Origin: a virus
Length of the DNA: 64,000 nt
Direction: 5' to 3' (one strand)
IMG/VR virus record: IMGVR_UViG_3300047388_000163
Location: 1 to 64,000 of that record
Shown in pieces: positions 43,769 to 51,449 of this stretch (positions are counted from its first letter, which is position 1; each line of letters begins with the position of its first letter). Made by a program: the position numbers and the translations under genes. The notes under the pieces were generated by a model. It was given only the letters and a program-made list of their open reading frames with translations, did no database searches and was not told the origin of the DNA.

Positions 43769-43769
43769 G

Positions 43770-44294
43770 ATGATAATTCTCAGATTCGTCTGCCATGATG
43801 ATGGCATATCCAGAGCCATCATTGCCGTGACCGGTGGCCAAGTTGCACACGCTGAGGCAATTATGCGTGGCGGTACGATCATCGGTGCATTCGCAGAGGG
43901 CGGTGTGCAGGAGCGTCGCCTGGACTACGACGGTGGAAAGTTCAAATTCGAACAACTCATCGCGCTGCCAGCCGACGACGACATGACCGCGAGGTTTGAG
44001 CACTATCTGCGCTCGCCCAACGTTCTAGGCGAGAAATACGATTATTTCGGGCTGCTGGATTTCGTTGAGCATTTCGACCTTCATACACAGCACAAGGTAT
44101 TCTGCTCTGCGACGATGCAGGATGATCTCAGGTGGATTGGATATTTCCCAAATCCATTGCCTATTCCTGCACACAAAGTCAGCCCGATCATGCTTCAGCA
44201 AATGGTGCTGTCGCGTCCCGATGTTCGAGTGATTACGCGTGACGATCCTATTTTCAAGGCGCACATCTCCAAGGTGGAGAAGATCGGGGCATGA
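43770..44294 (+). CDS. Permuted papain-like (YiiX/NlpC-P60-like) peptidase
   Basis: 174 residues from ATG 43770. Order of motifs His then Cys: VAHAEAIM (H27) followed by EKYDYFGLLDF and VFCSATM (C112), as in circularly permuted NlpC/P60 enzymes. The fold is expected to cleave peptide or amide bonds, here probably in cell-wall peptides as part of lysis. No export signal. Coupled to the next gene. Confidence 0.65.
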   Translation: MIILRFVCHDDGISRAIIAVTGGQVAHAEAIMRGGTIIGAFAEGGVQERRLDYDGGKFKFEQLIALPADDDMTARFEHYLRSPNVLGEKYDYFGLLDFVEHFDLHTQHKVFCSATMQDDLRWIGYFPNPLPIPAHKVSPIMLQQMVLSRPDVRVITRDDPIFKAHISKVEKIGA

Positions 44295-44295
44295 G

Positions 44296-44613
44296 ATGTC
44301 AGGCGATTTCCTGTTCATTAACCTACGGGATTTCGCGATCGGAATGCAGGGCGGTTTTGCTGGAGTTTTCCTGCTAAAAAAACCGAAGGCGAGAGATCTG
44401 CTTGCCCACGGAATAGTGGGAGGATTGGTTGGGAACGTTGGCGGACCATGGCTGGAGGCGGTGCTTGAGAAATTTGCATATGAATTATGCATCTTTGTCT
44501 CGCCTGAGATATCCTCGGATTTATCGTGCTTCATTGTTGGAGCATGCGGGATGGCTATTCTGCATTTGGCCATTAAATTTGTTGAATCCATAGAGAAAAG
44601 GCTGAGAGGATGA
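44296..44613 (+). CDS. Membrane protein, holin-like
   Basis: 105 residues with two or three hydrophobic segments (GIVGGLVGNVGGPWLEAVL, CFIVGACGMAILHLAI) and a basic C-terminus (KRLRG). Position between peptidase and other membrane genes suggests a holin or phage-exclusion function; undecided. Confidence 0.55.
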   Translation: MSGDFLFINLRDFAIGMQGGFAGVFLLKKPKARDLLAHGIVGGLVGNVGGPWLEAVLEKFAYELCIFVSPEISSDLSCFIVGACGMAILHLAIKFVESIEKRLRG

Positions 44614-45098
44614 ATAGCATGGTCTTGATGTATTTTCTGGAAGCCATCGTATGCGCTTCTCTCCTCATGTATGTCATGATCAAGTACGAGGAGCGGGAAC
44701 GAGCCAATAAAATTGATCCTGATCCTCCATGGCTTCGCTTGGCACGGAAAAGCTCGTTCTTTGTCGCCGCTTCCCTAATGATTTTTTCTGCGGCGGCTTA
44801 TCGAGTGTGGGTAATTTCAATCCCGGTACTATTACTTGTGGCTGCGATCATACTGATTCTCGCATTCAATGCGATTTCTCAATATCGACGGACACCTCCT
44901 GACGATCGGGAAGGCGTTCAGGAGGCAATACAGCATGGCTATCCAGCCTTTGGTCATTACATTTCGAAGTCGGATGTGACGCGCCTCGATGCTGGTCAAA
45001 AGCACATCATAGACTTGGTTGAAGAAGTTCTCAGAAACCAAGAACTGCGGCCAGATAAGGCGATCGTTTATCCCGTGCAATTCCATTCCAAGCAATGA
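44610..45098 (+). CDS. Membrane protein of lysis module
   Basis: 162 residues. Three membrane segments: residues 6-23, 48-65 and 69-87 (VISIPVLLLVAAIILILAF), then a cytoplasmic or periplasmic helical tail (QKHIIDLVEEVLRNQ). Coupled upstream (ATGA). Confidence 0.55.
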   Translation: MNSMVLMYFLEAIVCASLLMYVMIKYEERERANKIDPDPPWLRLARKSSFFVAASLMIFSAAAYRVWVISIPVLLLVAAIILILAFNAISQYRRTPPDDREGVQEAIQHGYPAFGHYISKSDVTRLDAGQKHIIDLVEEVLRNQELRPDKAIVYPVQFHSKQ

Positions 45099-45112
45099 CT
45101 ATGAGACCATGA

Positions 45113-45553
45113 ATGGCACTGAAGGTAAACGAGGGCTTCGTCCCCATCCCTGACCCGACGACGCTAACGAATGAGGCGGTGGCGCAACTCAGGATGCAGG
45201 TGCTTGAGATATTGGACATCAGGCTCAGTGCATTTCGAGAGCTAGTGGATGAAAAGTTTAAGGGAGTTTCCACCGAATTTACTATGCGGGATATCGCGCT
45301 CGCCGCAGCGTTTAAAGCTGCTGAAGCGGCGGTGACGCAACAGAACCAGTCTAATCAGTTGGCATCGGATAAATCGGCGACCGCGTTCACCAAACAGATC
45401 GACAACCTTGATGAGAAGATCAACAACATAAAAGAGGACGTGGGGCAGCTACGAACCCGAAATTATGCCGCAGTTGGCGGGTACATCGTCGGTGCCTTGG
45501 GAGTGGTTTTGACGGTTATTTCGGTTATTCTCCATTTACCACGTACCATTTGA
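45113..45553 (+). CDS. Tail-anchored coiled-coil protein (common phage type)
   Basis: 146 residues. Amphipathic helix LRMQVLEILDIRLSAFRELVDEKF, then Ala-rich and coiled-coil segments (FTKQIDNLDEKINNIKEDVG), then a C-terminal membrane anchor (IVGALGVVLTVISVIL). This plan occurs in many phage lysis cassettes, possibly as a spanin- or holin-like partner. Good start at ATG 45113. Confidence 0.65.
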   Translation: MALKVNEGFVPIPDPTTLTNEAVAQLRMQVLEILDIRLSAFRELVDEKFKGVSTEFTMRDIALAAAFKAAEAAVTQQNQSNQLASDKSATAFTKQIDNLDEKINNIKEDVGQLRTRNYAAVGGYIVGALGVVLTVISVILHLPRTI

Positions 45554-45723
45554 TGCAGTTCCTGGCCAAATGCGCTGCGTCAATCTCCAAGAACCTGCAT
45601 TCGCGATGGGTGCTGATCAAATTCGAAGCCGAGCAAGGGCATTTCACCGGAGAAATTGCCAAGGCGTTAGGTGAATTGCAGCCTGACAAGACGTATCGGA
45701 TAACGATTGAGGAAGTCTCATGA
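45553..45723 (+). CDS. 56-residue soluble protein
   Basis: Starts at ATG 45553 in a TGATG overlap. Sequence has a basic/aromatic first half (SKNLHSRWVLIKFEAEQGHF) and ends with KTYRITIEEVS, giving a small alpha/beta impression. Function unknown. Confidence 0.5.
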   Translation: MQFLAKCAASISKNLHSRWVLIKFEAEQGHFTGEIAKALGELQPDKTYRITIEEVS

Positions 45724-45836
45724 TGCAAACCGAGCTTGATCAACGCCGCCGCTTGGTGTGGGCGCGAGCGGTTATCGGTTTATGGATGGCATGTATTGTT
45801 TGGATTCTGATGGTCTCTGGCTTTCGAGTTTCATAA
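45723..45836 (+). CDS. 37-residue membrane protein, last plus-strand late gene
   Basis: TGATG overlap at 45721. Arg-rich start (QRRRLVWARAV) followed by one hydrophobic helix (IGLWMACIVWILMVSGF). Its stop TAA 45834-45836 overlaps the stop of the convergent minus-strand gene by 6 nt. Confidence 0.5.
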   Translation: MQTELDQRRRLVWARAVIGLWMACIVWILMVSGFRVS

Positions 45837-46037
45837 ATCTTCCGTTTCGAACTTGCATCCTTCGCAGCGAAGTGGAGCATCAGTGCATGAACTGCATGGC
45901 GCGTTGACGTGGCACGAGCAATTCTTGGAAAAGAAAGCCAGCACTCCATTGCGGCACTCAGGGCACGGCGAGCCCTCGTCAAGAATATCCATTTCAAGAG
46001 TATATTTTGGTTCTCGATAATCCCAAACTATACTCAT
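45831..46037 (-). CDS. Cys-rich zinc-binding small protein
   Basis: 68 residues from ATG 46037 (GAGGAAAT upstream, ATGA overlap). Contains CPEC, CSCHVNAPC, CSSC and CEGC: nine Cys, enough for two zinc sites. Last gene of the promoter-P1 operon and convergent with the late genes. Confidence 0.6.
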   Translation of the reverse strand: MSIVWDYREPKYTLEMDILDEGSPCPECRNGVLAFFSKNCSCHVNAPCSSCTDAPLRCEGCKFETEDL

Positions 46038-46624
46038 GTTATTTCCTCTGGCCGCTCTGGCGTGGGGGCTGATGACGTCGGGGTGGCGGTGAGAGCAATG
46101 AAGCGCTTGAGGAATCGGGACTTGGCTTGCCCAGGCGACCAAGACGGAATCTGAAAATCAAGCGGAGTGCGGCCCCTGCAATATTCCCAATCGTCTCGGT
46201 TTTTCATGAGTTGATGCTGCTCTGTCACAAGCATGATGACATCAGCTTCCTTGATCGTGGGCGGCAGCGGCGACACCACATTGAACCGCTCGAATACTGC
46301 GGCCTCGACGCGCTTCTCTATGATGCTAAACTCAGGCAGCATCACCTTCATTGGCTTTGCCATGTCGCCTACGAATGCCTCCGCTGCATCGTGCATCAGA
46401 CCCTGGTAGGCATGCTCTGGTGGAACAATCTCGCTGAGATGAACGCAATGTTGAGCCACCGAGTAAAATCGGCTGCACTGCCCGGTAAACCGGCAAGTCA
46501 TCGATAGGCCATGAGCGATATCCTCGATCGTGAATTCGCTCGTGTGAGGGGCTTCAAAATCGAAGTACGATCCGCCAAAAAGCAGAATGGTAGGGCCAAT
46601 GATGCGACGGACAGTTTCGTTCAT
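46034..46624 (-). CDS. HD-domain phosphohydrolase (YfbR-like)
   Basis: 196 residues from ATG 46624 (ATGA). Motifs of the HD superfamily: H in IAHGLSM, QHCVHL (His 59), MHDAAEAFVGDM (HD at 78-79) and a downstream Asp in KEADVIMLV. Close in layout to phage and bacterial 5'-nucleotidases of the YfbR type, which remove phosphate from dNMPs. With the MazG-like protein directly upstream it probably edits nucleotide pools during infection. Confidence 0.8.
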   Translation of the reverse strand: MNETVRRIIGPTILLFGGSYFDFEAPHTSEFTIEDIAHGLSMTCRFTGQCSRFYSVAQHCVHLSEIVPPEHAYQGLMHDAAEAFVGDMAKPMKVMLPEFSIIEKRVEAAVFERFNVVSPLPPTIKEADVIMLVTEQHQLMKNRDDWEYCRGRTPLDFQIPSWSPGQAKSRFLKRFIALTATPTSSAPTPERPEEIT

Positions 46625-47478
46625 CTCGTTTTCCCATCCCCCTTGGCATCGGCGAGGCATCTGATTTTCTCGGCTATCGTAACGCAAGCGCGATCCCATG
46701 GGGTACCGTGCTCGCAACGTTGCTCTAGGGCCACTTTCACTGCCGCCTCGATCACCGCCGCTCTGTCCACGGAGGGAGGGGCGAGCGCGAGTGCAGCAAC
46801 GATATTTCGGGATATCCAGCCTTCCCAGTGCTCTTCTGGGTTTGGTGGGATATTGAGGTCGTCGTCGCACAGCATCTTGTAGACGATCTGCACGCGCGCA
46901 TCTTCAAATTCCGGTAGTTCATCCCGCAGCGGCTCTGCCTTAGCGTCGGCAGCCTGTGGCAATGGCGAATGCTTCGGTTTTGACGCCTGTTTCTCCCGGA
47001 TCTGATCAATCTTGGTCCAGACGCGCGCCAATTCGGTTTCGCCGCCCTGGTGCATGTCGAGATCGTTCGCCAAGCACAGCGCAGCCAATGTCACCATGAC
47101 GCCGCCGACCTCTTGATTGACATCTCCTTGGCCGCGGCCGTAGACGTAATCGACAAGCTGATGCGCCTCACTGGCGGTGCATCCTAGAGCCTGCACAAGC
47201 TCAAGCGCCTCTTCAAGAAAGCGGTGATTGCGTTCGATGGTGTCGCGGCAGACTTCCATGGAAAACGTAGCTATCATCCAATCCTGAACGCGACGCTGAA
47301 ATGTTGGCGTCTCCGCCGCCTTCGCCGCATAGCTCAGCGCGTGCATGGCCCTGTGCACCTCATTTGGGATGACAAAGTTCATATCCCTCGAATTGGCTTG
47401 CGCCACCTTCAACCTATCAATCCCGGCCTTGAGATTGGCCGCTGCGTCGCGGATGTAGTCGGCGAGGGTGTCGGTCAT
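46621..47478 (-). CDS. MazG-like NTP pyrophosphohydrolase, extended
   Basis: 285 residues. About 55-165 carries the MazG-type four-helix pattern: ERNHRFLEEALELVQALGC (EExxE-type metal site), DVNQEVGGVMVTLAALC and LARVWTKIDQIREK. Cleaves nucleoside triphosphates, possibly (p)ppGpp or dUTP-like. The C-terminal about 110 residues form a separate acidic/helical domain seen with phage regulators (VDRAAVIEAAVKVALEQRC). Coupled to the HD hydrolase. Confidence 0.75.
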   Translation of the reverse strand: MTDTLADYIRDAAANLKAGIDRLKVAQANSRDMNFVIPNEVHRAMHALSYAAKAAETPTFQRRVQDWMIATFSMEVCRDTIERNHRFLEEALELVQALGCTASEAHQLVDYVYGRGQGDVNQEVGGVMVTLAALCLANDLDMHQGGETELARVWTKIDQIREKQASKPKHSPLPQAADAKAEPLRDELPEFEDARVQIVYKMLCDDDLNIPPNPEEHWEGWISRNIVAALALAPPSVDRAAVIEAAVKVALEQRCEHGTPWDRACVTIAEKIRCLADAKGDGKTR

Positions 47479-47741
47479 TGTGTGAGCCTTCCTATCGCGG
47501 CCTTGCCAGCCTTGAGAATTTGGTACCTGTGTGTGACCCTGAGATATGGCGCATTGCCATTCCAGTCTCGGGGATCGGCTAGTTTGCGGCGTCCGACCAT
47601 CTTGCGTTTGAGCAGATCAGTTAAACTTGGCCTATCGATGTGAACGTAGTCTCCCTGGTAGACTTCTGGATCAGGACCAACAAGCGGGCGAATGCAGAGG
47701 AGATGCAAAAATTGCCGCTGCATTTCGCTCAGCTCGCTCAT
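47475..47741 (-). CDS. Small winged-helix-like protein
   Basis: 88 residues from ATG 47741 (TGATG). Helices (MQRQFLHLLCIRP, SLTDLLKRKMVGRR) and a final beta pair (YLRVTHRYQILKAGKAAI) look like a winged HTH. A transcriptional or DNA-binding role is plausible but unproven. Confidence 0.55.
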   Translation of the reverse strand: MSELSEMQRQFLHLLCIRPLVGPDPEVYQGDYVHIDRPSLTDLLKRKMVGRRKLADPRDWNGNAPYLRVTHRYQILKAGKAAIGRLTQ

Positions 47742-48076
47742 CACCTCTGCTCCGATCGCCGCAGCCCGTCCGTTAGTTCTGAGATCGGTGTCATGTCTCG
47801 CACGCCTCTGTTATAGCCGTCTTCTTCCGCGCGAATTAGGGCCTGTCTGTGATCAGCCTCCAGCGCATAGATTGATCGCATCACATGGCTGTCTTCCGCG
47901 CGACATCCGTCAAGTTGGATTTCTAAATCTCGAATATAATCCACCAAGTGCCTCTCGTGACTCTTGAGTTGGCAGGCCGCTGTTTTTAGTCCATCGATTC
48001 CGAAATGCGTGGCGGCGCACTTCACGCTGGTGAAAACCTCGTCACAGTGAAAGCAGCGCCATTGTTTGCGGGCCAT
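47741..48076 (-). CDS. Zinc-finger phage protein
   Basis: 111 residues from ATG 48076. Residues 4-27 read KQWRCFHCDEVF...ATHFG, a Cys2-His type finger, followed later by TAACQLK. The rest is a helical region (VMRSIYALEADHRQALIRAE). The pattern WxCFHCDExFxxxxxAxxHFG is frequent in phage early proteins of unknown function. Confidence 0.65.
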   Translation of the reverse strand: MARKQWRCFHCDEVFTSVKCAATHFGIDGLKTAACQLKSHERHLVDYIRDLEIQLDGCRAEDSHVMRSIYALEADHRQALIRAEEDGYNRGVRDMTPISELTDGLRRSEQR

Positions 48077-48366
48077 CACCTTCCCATCCCCTGATACGGC
48101 GATGCCCCATGGTCGCGCTGCTGGCAGGCCTGCTCGTGGCCGGGGGCGCAGGTGGACGGGGACGCTTCGTGAACTGGCCTCAAAACCCATCTGTCGCTGC
48201 GAACCTCGCGCTCATAATGCTCGCAAGACAGCACATTCCCGGTTTGCGTGCACAGCATTGGATTGCGCCATGCCGGTGGCACCAACTCGGCCGCATGCAC
48301 CTCGGTCTGCATCACGATCGCAAACAGCGCGCGGACGGCTAGGCGGGTGGTGAGGTGGCGGGACAT
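48076..48366 (-). CDS. Secreted Cys-containing small protein
   Basis: 96 residues from ATG 48366. N-terminal export signal (LTTRLAVRALFAIVMQTEVHA, cleavage before AEL) then a mature part with four Cys (LCTQTGNVLSCEHY, STCAPGHEQAC) and a His/Gly-rich end. In an early operon, a periplasmic protein could act in superinfection exclusion; this is conjecture. Confidence 0.55.
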   Translation of the reverse strand: MSRHLTTRLAVRALFAIVMQTEVHAAELVPPAWRNPMLCTQTGNVLSCEHYEREVRSDRWVLRPVHEASPSTCAPGHEQACQQRDHGASPYQGMGR

Positions 48367-48367
48367 G

Positions 48368-48583
48368 TCAATACCCTCCCGTTTTGGCATGCTGGCTGCA
48401 GAACAGGCCGCCGAGACCGTGGCCATCCTTGCGCTTGCAGCGAAATAGGTGCTGGGCGAGCGATCCACTGCCGGCGAATCCGGCGCATCGACCCGGGGTC
48501 CATGGCTTTGGCTCGTGATCTTCCATAAAGCATTCGTATTTGCGTGCCTTGATTGATTCTATAGTCTCAATTCGTTCGCTCAC
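48368..48583 (-). CDS. Small Cys-rich protein
   Basis: 71 residues from GTG 48583 (GTGA overlap with the previous gene). Four Cys in YECFMED, GRCAGF, FRCKRK and LFCSQH, likely a zinc-bound fold. Function unknown. Confidence 0.5.
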   Translation of the reverse strand: MSERIETIESIKARKYECFMEDHEPKPWTPGRCAGFAGSGSLAQHLFRCKRKDGHGLGGLFCSQHAKTGGY

Positions 48584-48672
48584 AGCCAAACCCTCCCGAC
48601 GATAGCCGCCACCACGATCAGCGCCACGATCGCGCGGGCACCACGATGCCATTTCACGGCTGAGGCGGTCAT
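48580..48672 (-). CDS. 30-residue membrane protein
   Basis: ATG 48672 overlaps the upstream stop (ATGA) and the stop overlaps the next start (GTGA). One hydrophobic helix (AIVALIVVAAIVGRVWL) after a short basic start. The double coupling supports it being translated. Confidence 0.5.
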   Translation of the reverse strand: MTASAVKWHRGARAIVALIVVAAIVGRVWL

Positions 48673-48839
48673 GATTCGCGCGTTTGGACCATAGGTCCCA
48701 TCAGCAAATTTCCTCGATCATCATGATATTTCCACCAAAGTTGCTCCAAGCGATCAAGGTCATTATATGACCAGCCGATTTTGAGGCAGTAACCGAGCCA
48801 ATTAGCACAAGCCAACAGCGCTTTTTGTGAAGGCATCAT
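48669..48839 (-). CDS. First gene of the P1 operon, 56 residues
   Basis: ATG 48839 (or 48836) with GGAG at 48843-48846. Helical, Trp-rich sequence (ANWLGYCLKIGWSYNDLDRL, LEQLWWKYHDDRG). It is 12 nt from the predicted transcription start. No recognised domain. Confidence 0.55.
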   Translation of the reverse strand: MMPSQKALLACANWLGYCLKIGWSYNDLDRLEQLWWKYHDDRGNLLMGPMVQTRES

Positions 48840-48846
48840 ACGCTCC

Positions 48847-48908
48847 GTTTACGAATCAATATGGCCACAGGTCCTGGTTTATGTCAACGGGCGGTTTACG
48901 AATTAATC
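48847..48908 (-). promoter_or_regulatory. Promoter P1 with two copies of the TTCGTAAAC box
   Basis: Minus strand: box GATTAATTCGTAAACC (48908-48893), then TTGACA (48887-48882), 18 nt, CATATT (48863-48858). A second box copy, TGATTCGTAAAC (48858-48847), lies from the -10 through the start site. Two operator-like copies flanking one promoter suggest repression or activation by a protein binding this sequence. Confidence 0.7.
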
Positions 48909-49429
48909 GGGCCATTGCCAAATCGAGCTGGCGGCAGAAGGCTGGCCGAACCGCCAAAGCCAGCGCCATAGTTCCGGCCGATCTTCTCCATCAGGGCAAT
49001 GCCGTCAGCATCGGTATCATCCCTCATGGCATCATCGATATAGGCGCTGTCTTGCCCAGATAGCGGTTTCTCGGGCTGCGGAGCGGCCGCTGTTGCGACT
49101 TTGACCTTCCCCGGTACTTCGGCGAAGGCTGCGGCTTTGATCTCCTCCTGGAGGTCCCCAAGCTGCCTCATCATCATCGCGGTGGCGCCTTCCATCTTGG
49201 CGCTGACCCGGATGGCCACCCGCTCATATTGTTCCCGGCTTGCGGTAACGCGATCTACCTCAAGTTTTAGGAAATCGACCTTGTAGGCGAGTGCCTGGTT
49301 CTCGGCATTGGCGGTTCGGAGCTGATCGGTCAGAAGCATGACCTTCAACTGAGATTCGGCTAGGTCAATTTTCAGCTTGTCGTATTCGTCGAAAAACCTC
49401 GCCTCGGTCGATTCGCGGTCGTGGATCAT
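48896..49429 (-). CDS. Coiled-coil protein ending the P2 operon
   Basis: 177 residues. Residues 15-65 form a coiled coil (DEYDKLKIDLAESQLKVMLL, NQALAYKVDFLKLEVDRV), then further helix and a disordered Gly/Pro C-terminus. The last codons, GGPINS-stop, are written by the box of promoter P1. ATGA overlap with the upstream gene. Confidence 0.6.
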   Translation of the reverse strand: MIHDRESTEARFFDEYDKLKIDLAESQLKVMLLTDQLRTANAENQALAYKVDFLKLEVDRVTASREQYERVAIRVSAKMEGATAMMMRQLGDLQEEIKAAAFAEVPGKVKVATAAAPQPEKPLSGQDSAYIDDAMRDDTDADGIALMEKIGRNYGAGFGGSASLLPPARFGNGPINS

Positions 49430-49617
49430 GTGATGTCCTCTGCAACAAGTTTATACCGCTCTCCATCAATCCAAATGATCTCTGGATTGCGCTTCTCTCT
49501 TTCGCTGACCAGCACATAGCCAACATTTTCTGCAACTATGGTGGCTAGCCAGAATTGATCTTCGCATGAGAGCTTGAATAATTGCTCTCTGATGTCGTCT
49601 CGTGAACCTGCGATCAT
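49426..49617 (-). CDS. Hypothetical small protein
   Basis: 63 residues, coupled on both sides. N-terminal helices (DDIREQLFKLSCEDQFWLATIV) and a C-terminal beta hairpin (EIIWIDGERYKLVAE). Unknown function. Confidence 0.6.
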   Translation of the reverse strand: MIAGSRDDIREQLFKLSCEDQFWLATIVAENVGYVLVSEREKRNPEIIWIDGERYKLVAEDIT

Positions 49618-49853
49618 GTCTTTACCCTTGGATAAACCATCCTGTTTTGCGGCCCCGGCGTTGTTGATAAAGCCACGTGAAATTTTCCGCGACGCAAAGC
49701 TGCTCCGAGACTAACGAAACAACCCGGCGGACCACCCGAGCTTGGACACCGCCACGATCGTTTGTCAGGAAATAGCATCTCAGCAAGCCCAGCAAACGAC
49801 ATCGGCTGACCTGCCAAGGCGATATCAATTCTATGCACGAGGCTGGCCTTCAT
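49614..49853 (-). CDS. Hypothetical protein, HTH-like
   Basis: 79 residues from ATG 49853 (ATGA overlap with the gcrA stop), preferred to an earlier ATG inside gcrA. HRIDIALAGQPMSFAGLAEMLFP and SLGAALRRGKFHVAL suggest a winged HTH. Placed just after the GcrA homologue, it may be co-regulatory. Confidence 0.55.
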   Translation of the reverse strand: MKASLVHRIDIALAGQPMSFAGLAEMLFPDKRSWRCPSSGGPPGCFVSLGAALRRGKFHVALSTTPGPQNRMVYPRVKT

Positions 49854-50236
49854 CTCTGCTGGAAACAGATTCTGCAATGGGAAGCACAGTAAGGGAAACC
49901 CTGCAATTGCTTCCGGCCGCAGAATAGATAATCCGAAGCCCCTACAGGATATCGACAGTTATTTGGCTTCAAATCTGCAAACGGTATCAAGTCGGCAAGA
50001 TCGGCAACTTCCTCCGCAACCGGCTCGCATTGCATGTACGGAGGTTTGGCCACGGGTTTTCTCGGCTCTCTCGGTTTTGCGACGCCATGAAGCGGAATCT
50101 TGTTTCTGAAAGCGACCCCAATCACGGCGCACCGAGTCATACCACCGATTTGCGCGGCAATCTGCGATGCCGATAGCCCATTTTCCGAAAATCTGGCGAT
50201 CGAGGCAATGGTTTCCTTGGAATGAACCGCGCTCAT
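49850..50236 (-). CDS. gcrA: GcrA-family cell-cycle regulator homologue
   Basis: 128 residues. N-terminal DNA-binding part: FSENGLSASQIAAQIGGMTRCAVIGVAFR, matching the GcrA pattern G-x-SASQIA-x-LGG-xTRNAVIGKxHR. C-terminal sigma70-interaction part: NNCRYPVGASDYLFCGRKQL, then PYCASHCRICF. In Caulobacter and relatives GcrA binds sigma70-RNA polymerase and activates promoters with methylated GANTC sites. Two deviations: the typical N of TRN is Cys and K of GK is Val. A phage copy could redirect host transcription or regulate phage promoters. Confidence 0.85.
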   Translation of the reverse strand: MSAVHSKETIASIARFSENGLSASQIAAQIGGMTRCAVIGVAFRNKIPLHGVAKPREPRKPVAKPPYMQCEPVAEEVADLADLIPFADLKPNNCRYPVGASDYLFCGRKQLQGFPYCASHCRICFQQR

Positions 50237-50454
50237 GATGGCGGATTCCCATCGACAGTAAGAGATCCGGCTATGCCATAACTGCTGCCGAAACCTCCGG
50301 TGGCATATGTGTCCATATATTCTGGATGATCACTGGACATTTTCGGTCGGAAACCGGCAGATCTCTCCGCTCGGATCCATTCTGATTTGGTTACCTGAAC
50401 CCATTTCGATCCTGGAATTCCTTCAGACTTCAACCAATGTGTGTATTCTGTCAT
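50233..50454 (-). CDS. Hypothetical protein
   Basis: 73 residues from ATG 50454. Short, aromatic N-terminus (TEYTHWLKSEGIPGSKWVQV), then a low-complexity Gly/Tyr/Ser end. Coupled upstream and downstream. Confidence 0.55.
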   Translation of the reverse strand: MTEYTHWLKSEGIPGSKWVQVTKSEWIRAERSAGFRPKMSSDHPEYMDTYATGGFGSSYGIAGSLTVDGNPPS

Positions 50455-50966
50455 GTCGTTTCCTTTGCGTTCTTGGTCAGTTCTTCCAAAGAAATTCCGC
50501 ACATAGAGGCGATGCGCTCCAAGACCTTCTGCTTTGAGGCTTCGAAATCTTTGTGTCCCATGCTGGCGTGGTCTTGCGATTGCGGAACCCAAATATGTAG
50601 AAGCAAACCTTCCTGCTTCATGACTGCATATGGCTCCATCTTGCGGACCATCAGAATCATGGCAGCCATTGCTTCTTCATTCGCGCATAAATGCTCGGTG
50701 TGATCCGCATAGCCTTCCCAAACCAAGCATCTCTTTCGCAGGTGCTCAGGCGACAATATTTTCTCGCCGTATTGCTCAGGAAGGTTGTCGAATCCCTTCC
50801 GCACGCAAGCATGAAAGTGGCGGTGGCTCTCTTCTGATCGCCCCTTGTGATCAACCAGAACGTATTCCGTGCCGGCGCGGTACTGCCGTTCTGCAAGCTT
50901 GCGGAAACGGTCGAGAGGGACCATCTCGCGACCGGACCAGACAAACGCTACCGCTTCTATTTTCAT
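50451..50966 (-). CDS. Phage protein of a widespread unknown family
   Basis: 171 residues from ATG 50966 (ATGA). Pattern: MKIEAVAFVWSGREMVPLDRF, RSEESHRHFHACVRKGFDNL, LPEQYGEKILSPEHLRKRCL, then SQDHASMGHKDFEASKQKVL. The last part resembles proteins found beside phage recombination functions, but I cannot name the family with certainty. Probably acts with RecT and neighbours in early DNA metabolism. Confidence 0.65.
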   Translation of the reverse strand: MKIEAVAFVWSGREMVPLDRFRKLAERQYRAGTEYVLVDHKGRSEESHRHFHACVRKGFDNLPEQYGEKILSPEHLRKRCLVWEGYADHTEHLCANEEAMAAMILMVRKMEPYAVMKQEGLLLHIWVPQSQDHASMGHKDFEASKQKVLERIASMCGISLEELTKNAKETT

Positions 50967-51436
50967 GTGATATATTCCCAACCAAATCCTCGGTGAGTTG
51001 ATTGCTTACCGTTGCAAACATCCCAAATACATTTTCTATGGGCACCCGCAGTATTTTCTGCAGCCTCAAGCAGGCTAGGAAATATTTTCCCATCGGATCG
51101 ACGGACTGGGCGTGTAGATTTTCTATTCAAACTTTGCTGGTGCCGAGTCGCCCAACGGCAGTTTCCCGGCTCATAGTTTCCATCCTTATTCGGATGTCGG
51201 TCTATCGAATAATCAAGACTTGGCCTTTCCCCCATATCCGCAAGAAAGTTTTCAAACGAATTCCATCGATCACAGACCTTGATGCCAATAGCACCATACC
51301 GCGCATAAAAAGTAAAATTTGGGTTATTGCAACGAGTACGCATTGTGCACCAAGATACGTATGTTATCGAACCGCTGTAACCATGTGTTCTCGTTCTTTC
51401 TCCGATTGTTTCTCGACTTGGACGAATTTTAGTCAT
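50963..51436 (-). CDS. HNH-type homing endonuclease with C-terminal intron-nuclease repeat
   Basis: 157 residues. N-terminal two thirds: TYVSWCTMRTRCNNP, YGAIGIKVCDRWNSFENFLAD, LDYSIDRHPNKDGNYEPGNC, an HNH-related fold common in phages in which the usual DR-D-N-N reads DRHPNKDGNY. C-terminal part: SDGKIFPSLLEAAENTAGA, ending GWEY, an IENR1/NUMOD1-type repeat used by homing enzymes for DNA binding. It lies between two early genes with weak ribosome site, consistent with a mobile insertion. Confidence 0.7.
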   Translation of the reverse strand: MTKIRPSRETIGERTRTHGYSGSITYVSWCTMRTRCNNPNFTFYARYGAIGIKVCDRWNSFENFLADMGERPSLDYSIDRHPNKDGNYEPGNCRWATRHQQSLNRKSTRPVRRSDGKIFPSLLEAAENTAGAHRKCIWDVCNGKQSTHRGFGWEYIT

Positions 51437-51449
51437 ACCGGCTCAATCT

